Shown here: piece after piece, positions 1-6,075 of the stretch
Position numbering within the stretch: the stretch's first letter is position 1
How the letters are laid out: each line of letters begins with the position of its first letter
Source of the DNA: CAVZLD01 sp964522605
GTDB taxonomy: Bacteria > Planctomycetota > Planctomycetia > Pirellulales > Pirellulaceae
Direction: 5' to 3'
Length of the DNA stretch: 10,522 nucleotides
NCBI GenBank assembly: GCA_964522605.1
Contig: CAZFWV010000242.1
Span: 1-10,522 of the forward strand
Translations under genes and position numbers: made by a program
Notes under the pieces: model-generated
The model's database searches: none
What the model saw: only the letters and a program-made list of their open reading frames with translations
Told to the model about the DNA's origin: nothing

Positions 1-14
1 TAACTTCGGCATCT

Positions 15-120
15 CGGTCCACTCGTTTAACCGCGTGCCCAGCGGGCCGCGCGAGTTGCGCGGGGCGTTGCTCACGCGGTTCCTACGCGCGGGGCGATGC
101 CCACGCGGTTAAACGAGGAA
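15..120. repeat. 106-bp structured repeat, copy 1
   Basis: This is identical base for base to 147-252, at an offset of 132 bp. A 16-bp inverted repeat (22-37 against 102-117, CTCGTTTAACCGCGTG and its complement) lies close to the two ends. A shorter internal arm (73-81) can also pair with 29-37, and an inner 6-bp stem (47-52/58-63) encloses GAGTT. A 23-bp unit occurs twice inside the element (59-81 and 88-110) with two mismatches. No reading frame with coding character is seen. The structure fits a REP- or MITE-like non-autonomous element, which is inference; its family is not identified. Confidence 0.9.
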
Positions 121-146
121 CCCGCAAGGTTAACGAGGGACGCGCG

Positions 147-252
147 CGGTCCACTCGTTTAACCGCGTGCCCAGCGGGCCGCGCGAGTTGCGCGGGGCGT
201 TGCTCACGCGGTTCCTACGCGCGGGGCGATGCCCACGCGGTTAAACGAGGAA
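147..252. repeat. 106-bp structured repeat, copy 2
   Basis: This is the second perfect copy of the element at 15-120, in direct orientation. The copies are separated by a 26-bp spacer (121-146). That spacer itself contains GGTTAACGAGG, one base short of the GGTTAAACGAGG that ends each copy, so it may be the worn remnant of a further unit. Identity across all 106 bases implies recent duplication or gene conversion. Confidence 0.9.
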
Positions 253-408
253 GTTGTGTGTGAGCCGTTCTTAGGAAGACCGGGAGCGGTGATTGGCATG
301 CGGTTTCCCGCCCCCGATGCGTTCCGGCTACGTCGGGTTCATCTCATCACTCCATGAGCGGGAGAGGTGGACGACTTCCAGCGGTCTTGTGTGCGTAGCG
401 GCGGGCAC
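253..408. other. Intergenic stretch downstream of the WD40/pseudo-caspase gene
   Basis: This lies between the repeat pair and the TGA stop of the minus-strand gene (409-411). I see no open frame with coding character, no strong hairpin followed by a T-run on the minus strand, and no RNA gene. If transcription of the large gene stops here it is not by an obvious intrinsic terminator. Confidence 0.5.
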
Positions 409-3400
409 TCAGGGCAGGCGCCCTCGTAATGGGAGACCGAGCATGCTTCCGGGCACGAGCCCGTCATAAATCAAGGCGTCCGTTTTGGCGGCATGGTCTT
501 TCAACTGTTGTTCCAGCTGCCCCAATTCACCACGCTCCGGATCCAATTGCTGCATCACGTTCATCAAATGTGCAGTTTCGGGCATTGGTGATTGTGGATT
601 CGTCCAGGCGAATCGGAGCATTGCCCCATGGGAGGTTGAGGGCCAGGTTCGGGCATCACAGTATTCGTCGCAAGTTCGCGAAACGTCTAACAGCAGTAGA
701 TGGGCTCCCAGGTTCATCTCAACGAAATCGCGCAGCCGATCGCTGGAGATGCCGTAGTCGACCACATCGGTTGGAGGCTGGTTCGGCTTCGTGGTGAGAT
801 AAAACTGACGCTCGCTGGCGATCAATTCGCCGCCGGTGTAGTAGACCATTACGACGTCCTGGTATGTTTTTCGCATATCAGGATTCTCTCGCTTCCGAGT
901 ATAGATCGCCCGGTCAATATCCCCGAGGCGACTATTGAGCGTTCCCACGCTGATACTCTCATTAACGAGCGGTCGATAGATCTCGACATCCTGGAACACG
1001 GGGGTACGGTAGCGGCTCGGGGTTTCGTCGGTGGGCGTGGCTTCGAGTGTGCGCAGGGCGTCCTCAACGAGAGCTTGGTCGTTCAACTGCTTTCCGACAC
1101 CGATGACGAGCAAATGCAACCGATATCGTTCGTGCGGCTGAAGGCAGCGGACTGCGCAATACAACTGACGAGTATCTCGAACGTCATGCTGGAGGCCGGG
1201 CAGCTCAACCTCAATTGGATTGTTGCGACGACTCAAGATGATTGGGATTTCGAACTCTCGAACGGCGTCGCGCTCAGCAGGTCCCAGGTATTTCACGGCT
1301 TGCAGGAATCCGCCGACCCAGACTTTGACCAACTGCTCCTGGGAGATACGCGGATCATTCGGCTTACGAAAGACAATCCGTCCGTGGACCGTGACCAGAG
1401 GATCTTCTACGGTGTGTGCCGTCGACTTCGTAATGTCGGTTCCATCGGCCGACTTGACGGCAACTTCGACCCGAATCGGCGACTCAGGCACCGAAATCAT
1501 TACCGATTGCTTTGCCAAACCATCCGCATTTTCCGCGATCAGTTCAAGCGAGTTGTTGCCCGAACTCAGGCTCAGGGGGGTCATTTCCTCCAAAGAGAAC
1601 AATTGGCCCGTTTGCACCAAGCGCCGCTCCAGCTCTTCCTCGTTCCAGACGATAATTGGGATCCGGTTTTGTCGCAGTTCGACACGGTTAATTGGCTTGG
1701 CAGATCGTACTGAAAAGCGAAGGGGCCACAACCATTGCTGTGTACCGATGTCGCGCGATGGCGACAGGAACATGACCTCTGGCGGCGCCTTGGGCTGTTC
1801 AATGGTTTGTACGGGCGGGAGTGGAAATCGAAATGGATCGGCGACACCGGCGACGCGCACGCTCACCTGTTGTTGCTCAACGACGGGAATGGTCGCCGCC
1901 ACTTGAAGCCGTTGCCGGGGAGAATCAAACGTCCAGGAGGCCGGTGATAACTCCTGAGAGCCAATGTAGACCTCGGAAACGTTGGAATCGACTTGGACAT
2001 CCAGCGACAGGTCACCGGTGATCTTGCCGTCCAACCGTTGCAGTTCGGCGCGAACGACGCGAGGCTTGGGCACACCGATGATCGTAATCGGCTCGCTCTC
2101 ACGTCGGTGGCTGGGGTTCCAGGCATAATGAACCGCAAGTTGCAGTTGGTGGTTGCCGCTAGGCACCGTGACGGGAGCCACAAGTTTGCGTTGCGCCGTA
2201 TCAATTTCTGCTGGTTGTGGATCGCTACCTGCACGCAGTACTGTGGCACGCAGTTGCTGTAGGACCGACTCGGGGACTTCCACGTCGTCGGGAAACTGGA
2301 GATCGGCTTCCATCTCGACCGTGGCCGTCTCTTCCTGCAGGAACATCCCGCGTTCCGAGGCTCGCGGTCGCACAAGAACCAATTCAGGCAGCGGTGGTGT
2401 GTACTCAATCTGCAGATAGAATTCGGCAGTTAGACCATTGCGGGTTCTGGCAAAGCAGACCACATGCGTGGGTTCAAGTGGGAGATCCTCAATAGTCTCT
2501 CGGAACTCAAACTGATTTGGATTTGCACTGGAAACAACGGGTGACAGGGGGCGAGCGCGCCCGACATGACTGAGTTGGATTGTGGCCGCATCCAACGGAT
2601 CCTCGGTTGTAATCACACCACTTAGCTCCAGGCGTGGCGAGGCACAGAGGAGCCGCTGCCCAAATTGCAGGGGACCGGCATTTGCGGACGGTGCGGTGAC
2701 CTGCAAGGCGATTCGCGGTGGCGTCGCCGGTCGCTCCGGCTCAGTCCGCGTGATCTTGAGCGACTGACGAGTGGTCTCCAGTTCTCGCAGGTCTTCCGAG
2801 GCGCGAGCGTTCTGTGCTTCCCACTGCAAATGTTGCGTCCCGATGGTCACGGGAACTTCTCGGACAAGTTCTGCAGTCTGGTCGAGTGTCCAACTGTCAA
2901 TTAGCTTTCGCTCCTGCGGCCGCAGTTCGTACAGTCGCACCTCCAAGGTCTCTCCCTCTTCGCCCGGTTGCACCTGGGCCCGCACCGTGAATCGATCCGC
3001 CGACAAAGTCGCGCTGGCATCCTCGGATAATTCCTCATTCGTCAGGCGAATCACCGGAGCAGGCGGTTGATACCGAACGCGAAGAACCTGCTCAAAGACT
3101 CGCGGGCGGCGTTCGCTCGTGTTGAGCACTACCTGCACATTGCGCGCATCACGCTGCCAGTCAACTTGGGATAAATCCATTTCCCACCGACGGTCTCCAT
3201 GACGCTGCATTTCACCAAGACGCTGTCCGTCCAACTGGCACTCGATCGATTGGATCAGATCATCTGGAAATGCTGAGTCCAGATCGAGTGCAAGCGTGAC
3301 GGGCTCGCGCTGCCGAAGGACCCATTGACCGTCCGCTGCCTCGGGTTGGGGACCGATTTCGGGAATCCAAAGGAACATCTTGGGCGGCGGCGGTGGGTCG

Positions 3401-5895
3401 GGTTCGCGAGGAGCCAGCAAAGCTCCATGGGTCACCAAATCGCGTAGAAGACCCGCGCGGAAATACTGATCTCGATACTGATTGAGGTCGGCGAAGGCCG
3501 TCGGTCGCTCGGAATCACCTGTATTGAAATGCCAACCTAGATGCCGTTCGATTTCCTCGTCACTGGAGTCAAACGGTCCGAGCGGACTCCAACCAATCCA
3601 TTGCAATGGACGCCCTTCCGTGGGACGCGCGACGAAGAATGAGAAGAGTGGTTTTCGCTCGTCCACCCCCTGCCCCACGGTCAGGTTGACGTCGCGGACG
3701 TCATTCGGTCCACGCTGCCGGCGTAAGGCAACTTGAGTTCCTGGAGCCGTAAGCCACCATGAGTCGTAAAACTCCCGCGCAGTACTCCATTGCTGAAGCT
3801 GGCCGGACTCGACTCGACCAAGAATTTGATCACCGACAGCGAGCTGTCCCGCCGACGGACTTTCGGAATCGACGCGCACGACTTTCAGCGTTCCGTCGTC
3901 CGCATCCTCGACTGCGACGCCAATCAGCATGCCGTGTCGGCCAAGAATGGCATCCAGATCGGTCAGACTCCATACCGATGCCGTTTGATCTTCGGCCGTT
4001 GAGATCAGCAGACGTCCATCAGCCGAAGCGGAAAGCGTCCGAATGCGTTCGGTGTGGCCGGTGTAGTGTCGCAGCTTCTCACCCGTCTCCAAGTTGAACA
4101 CGGTAAGGAGCGGTTGACCCAACTCATGCGAGGCGACAGCCAAGAGCGGTGGATACGTGGCGGCACGAAGTACGGCCGTGGCGGTGACTTCTTCTTGTTC
4201 ACTGGGCAGACGCACTTCCGACTGGAAGCCGCCTGGTCCACGAACGCGCAAGACAAGCCGCCTCTCCGCAGCCTGACCCACGGTCTGAGACTGAACATTC
4301 CACCCACTCACCTGCATCCGATCGTAGACCCATCCTGCTCCGCGAACGAGTGGTTTCAATTCACGTGTTTCCAGGTCGTATACCAAACGGTCGCCGCTCC
4401 CCTCGCCTCGGAAGCACAAACCGCGCGCTCCTTCACGTCGCAGAAAGAAGCCTTCGTTCAGATTGAGCGTCCGACTGGAAAGCTTTTGCGGTTGGACTTC
4501 ACTTTCCATCAAATCTGAGGTCTTGAAGAGCCAGATCTCGTGGTTGGGTCCTCCGCTGATTGCCACCCAATCGCCATCAGAAGAGACAGCCAAGCTGGGC
4601 AGCGGCACGCCGTAGACTCGGTCGATTTGCCACAACAACTTTTGGACCACAATTCGTCGCTGATCGAGGTCCACAATTCGCAACTCGACTCCGTCCGGTT
4701 CCAATCGCGTAGCTCCACCCGGCGCACGAGCAAACGTCAAACTGGCAAGTGCCACATAGGTTGTTGAATCGCGACGGAATGCGGCGATCGCGCGCGGCAG
4801 AACGGGCAGGCCGTTGACCGAGAAATTGATTGCGTCACCAGACCTGCGTGGCAACTGATCGGGACCTGGTTGCCAAATGTGGAGTTGTCCGCTCCAACCG
4901 GAACTACCCGCAGTCAGCATTCGTCCGTCGGGCAGATAGGCGATCGTACAATTGCGAAGCCCTTCGGGACTGTTCTGCATCGCGCCGAGCTTGAGGAGAG
5001 ATCCAGTCGGTTCGGGTCGCGGGTCCCACAATCGCGTCACTCCATCGTTCCACGCGACGGCGACCTGCAGATCGAGTGGTTGCGGTCCAATTCGACGAAC
5101 CGCGAGACCCGGAGGCGTTTTCTCCGCGGAATATCCGACGCTCTGTTCGAAGCGACTCTGCTCGTCCAAGGTGACATACGTGGATCGCAGATGTTTTCGC
5201 TGCCCTACGTCCCACATACGCAGCACGGCGCGCAGCTTCGCCGACTGCGAGCTGGTCTCCTGAGCCGCAGATACCAGGACGAATGTTCCGTCCGTTTCCG
5301 GTGCAAACATCAATGCGACGACCGGTCCGAGATGGCCACGCAGTTGGTGAGTGACATGCGTCTGCGAGTCGACGACGTAGATCGTGCCTTCGTCCCGCCG
5401 CATTTCTCTTGTCATCCCACCACTCGAATAGAGAATTCGGCCCGGCTGGCGGAATCCGGCGGCTCCCTCGACGAACCCCCGTCCGGCAACCGCCACGTAC
5501 CTTCCATCGGTAGAGACCGCGACTGCGTTAATCGCCCCATACAAACCAGGACCAATTGGAAAACGCATGGTCTCATTCGGATTCGACTCGAACTGGTCGT
5601 TCTGCCGCGTCCACGCCAGAACCAACTTGTCGAAACCGCCTGCGTAGAGCGTTTGGCTGTCCCCGGCGAATACGAGCGAAGACACGTAACTGGTCGGTCC
5701 CCCCGTATCCAAACGTAAAACCGGTTCACCGTCCGTTTCCTGCGGCGCCGCACACACTCCCATGCAAGGCGCGCAGACGATCAGACTGGCCAGACATCGT
5801 GAGATCCAGGCCGTGACCCGTCGAGTCCCGGGCCAGCCTGGCGGCAGAACCGTGGAGTGGCACAATCGAAGGCCAACGCTGCATAGGAACATCAT
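409..5895 (-). CDS. Giant exported WD40-PDZ protein with C-terminal catalytically degenerate caspase-like domain
   Basis: This 1,828-aa protein has no recognised gene name. ATG at 5893-5895 is chosen because GAGGA lies 8 nt upstream; the in-frame ATG at 5995-5997 would add 34 residues but has no ribosome site. A signal peptide (about residues 25-50, cleavage near VCA-A) follows a long n-region. WD40-like blades run over about 69-647, with endings such as LRMWDV, TRLWDP and TASVWSL. A PDZ-like domain spans about 658-741. Then comes a segment (752-821) with IGWSPLGPFD and GWHFN, similar to linkers of WD40-caspase proteins. After a proline run, about 840-1570 is beta-rich with Ig-like modules (repeated G-N-x-x-L patterns). 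A caspase (peptidase C14) fold covers about 1591-1820. The expected Gly-His-Gly reads Gly-Gly-Glu (Gly1689), and the expected Asp-x-Cys reads Asp-Val-Ser (Ser1739). Inference: a non-proteolytic scaffold or binding protein outside the cytoplasm. Confidence 0.88.
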   Translation of the reverse strand: MMFLCSVGLRLCHSTVLPPGWPGTRRVTAWISRCLASLIVCAPCMGVCAAPQETDGEPVLRLDTGGPTSYVSSLVFAGDSQTLYAGGFDKLVLAWTRQNDQFESNPNETMRFPIGPGLYGAINAVAVSTDGRYVAVAGRGFVEGAAGFRQPGRILYSSGGMTREMRRDEGTIYVVDSQTHVTHQLRGHLGPVVALMFAPETDGTFVLVSAAQETSSQSAKLRAVLRMWDVGQRKHLRSTYVTLDEQSRFEQSVGYSAEKTPPGLAVRRIGPQPLDLQVAVAWNDGVTRLWDPRPEPTGSLLKLGAMQNSPEGLRNCTIAYLPDGRMLTAGSSGWSGQLHIWQPGPDQLPRRSGDAINFSVNGLPVLPRAIAAFRRDSTTYVALASLTFARAPGGATRLEPDGVELRIVDLDQRRIVVQKLLWQIDRVYGVPLPSLAVSSDGDWVAISGGPNHEIWLFKTSDLMESEVQPQKLSSRTLNLNEGFFLRREGARGLCFRGEGSGDRLVYDLETRELKPLVRGAGWVYDRMQVSGWNVQSQTVGQAAERRLVLRVRGPGGFQSEVRLPSEQEEVTATAVLRAATYPPLLAVASHELGQPLLTVFNLETGEKLRHYTGHTERIRTLSASADGRLLISTAEDQTASVWSLTDLDAILGRHGMLIGVAVEDADDGTLKVVRVDSESPSAGQLAVGDQILGRVESGQLQQWSTAREFYDSWWLTAPGTQVALRRQRGPNDVRDVNLTVGQGVDERKPLFSFFVARPTEGRPLQWIGWSPLGPFDSSDEEIERHLGWHFNTGDSERPTAFADLNQYRDQYFRAGLLRDLVTHGALLAPREPDPPPPPKMFLWIPEIGPQPEAADGQWVLRQREPVTLALDLDSAFPDDLIQSIECQLDGQRLGEMQRHGDRRWEMDLSQVDWQRDARNVQVVLNTSERRPRVFEQVLRVRYQPPAPVIRLTNEELSEDASATLSADRFTVRAQVQPGEEGETLEVRLYELRPQERKLIDSWTLDQTAELVREVPVTIGTQHLQWEAQNARASEDLRELETTRQSLKITRTEPERPATPPRIALQVTAPSANAGPLQFGQRLLCASPRLELSGVITTEDPLDAATIQLSHVGRARPLSPVVSSANPNQFEFRETIEDLPLEPTHVVCFARTRNGLTAEFYLQIEYTPPLPELVLVRPRASERGMFLQEETATVEMEADLQFPDDVEVPESVLQQLRATVLRAGSDPQPAEIDTAQRKLVAPVTVPSGNHQLQLAVHYAWNPSHRRESEPITIIGVPKPRVVRAELQRLDGKITGDLSLDVQVDSNVSEVYIGSQELSPASWTFDSPRQRLQVAATIPVVEQQQVSVRVAGVADPFRFPLPPVQTIEQPKAPPEVMFLSPSRDIGTQQWLWPLRFSVRSAKPINRVELRQNRIPIIVWNEEELERRLVQTGQLFSLEEMTPLSLSSGNNSLELIAENADGLAKQSVMISVPESPIRVEVAVKSADGTDITKSTAHTVEDPLVTVHGRIVFRKPNDPRISQEQLVKVWVGGFLQAVKYLGPAERDAVREFEIPIILSRRNNPIEVELPGLQHDVRDTRQLYCAVRCLQPHERYRLHLLVIGVGKQLNDQALVEDALRTLEATPTDETPSRYRTPVFQDVEIYRPLVNESISVGTLNSRLGDIDRAIYTRKRENPDMRKTYQDVVMVYYTGGELIASERQFYLTTKPNQPPTDVVDYGISSDRLRDFVEMNLGAHLLLLDVSRTCDEYCDARTWPSTSHGAMLRFAWTNPQSPMPETAHLMNVMQQLDPERGELGQLEQQLKDHAAKTDALIYDGLVPGSMLGLPLRGRLP

Positions 5896-5903
5896 TTGCT
5901 GAT

Positions 5904-5908
5904 TCCTC
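5904..5908 (-). promoter_or_regulatory. Ribosome binding site deciding the start of the WD40/pseudo-caspase gene
   Basis: On the minus strand GAGGA is followed by 8 nt and then two consecutive ATG codons (5893-5895 and 5890-5892). The upstream in-frame ATG at 5995-5997 is preceded only by GACGGTAGC. This favours the shorter protein, whose N-terminus is then a signal peptide. Confidence 0.65.
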
Positions 5909-5942
5909 GGTAAAATGACTGCCGAGAACCTCCCCTTTACCC

Positions 5943-5958
5943 GGGTGCGGAAGCACCC
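5943..5958. other. Hairpin A in the divergent intergenic region
   Basis: GGGTGC and GCACCC form a perfect 6-bp stem around GGAA, a GNRA-type loop if read as plus-strand RNA. On the minus strand it would lie in the 5' leader of the WD40/pseudo-caspase mRNA, 47 bases upstream of the chosen ATG. Confidence 0.6.
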
Positions 5959-5965
5959 CGTTGGT

Positions 5966-5982
5966 TTGCGGCCCTGCCGCAA
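5966..5982. other. Hairpin B in the divergent intergenic region
   Basis: TTGCGGC and GCCGCAA form a perfect 7-bp stem around a 3-nt loop, only 7 bases from hairpin A. It may be an mRNA leader structure or a DNA dyad bound by a regulator; the sequence alone does not separate these. Confidence 0.6.
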
Positions 5983-6006
5983 CGCGGGTTCCCCCATGCT
6001 ACCGTC

Positions 6007-6038
6007 TTGGCGTTAATATAATCTTCTGCGGATTGACA
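6007..6038. promoter_or_regulatory. Candidate divergent promoter region
   Basis: This is the most AT-rich piece of the gap between the two divergent genes. On the plus strand it contains TATAAT (6017-6022), which would start transcription roughly 45 nt before the kinase ATG, but no good -35 box lies at 16-18 bp. A perfect TTGACA (6033-6038) has no matching -10. On the minus strand, TATTAA with CTGTCA 15 bp upstream is a weak match; it would give the WD40 gene a leader of about 100 nt containing both hairpins. Boxes are tentative, since planctomycete promoters are poorly defined. Confidence 0.35.
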
Positions 6039-6064
6039 GGCGGTGTTGCGTGAATTTTTGCAGC

Positions 6065-6068
6065 AGGA
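6065..6068 (+). promoter_or_regulatory. Ribosome binding site deciding the kinase start
   Basis: AGGA lies 7 nt before ATG 6076. An in-frame GTG at 6043 would add 11 residues (MLREFLQQDKR) but has no comparable site in front of it, so 6076 is preferred. Confidence 0.6.
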
Positions 6069-6075
6069 CAAGCGG

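Noticed and set aside
15..252. CRISPR-like array
   Set aside because: There are only two copies, the unit is 106 bp with one 26-bp spacer that resembles the repeat, and no cas genes are present.
700..1713. 337-aa open frame on the plus strand
   Set aside because: It lies wholly antisense to the beta-sandwich and caspase-like part of the large minus-strand gene. It has no recognisable domain and no good ribosome site, and is explained as a shadow of the real frame.
4870..5718. 282-aa open frame on the plus strand
   Set aside because: It is antisense to the WD40 blades of the large gene, whose motifs are clear. The product has an arginine/serine-rich composition typical of shadow frames.
6043..6075. 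GTG start adding 11 residues to the kinase
   Set aside because: ATG 6076 has AGGA at 7-nt spacing, whereas the GTG has no such site and would place its codons within the likely leader.
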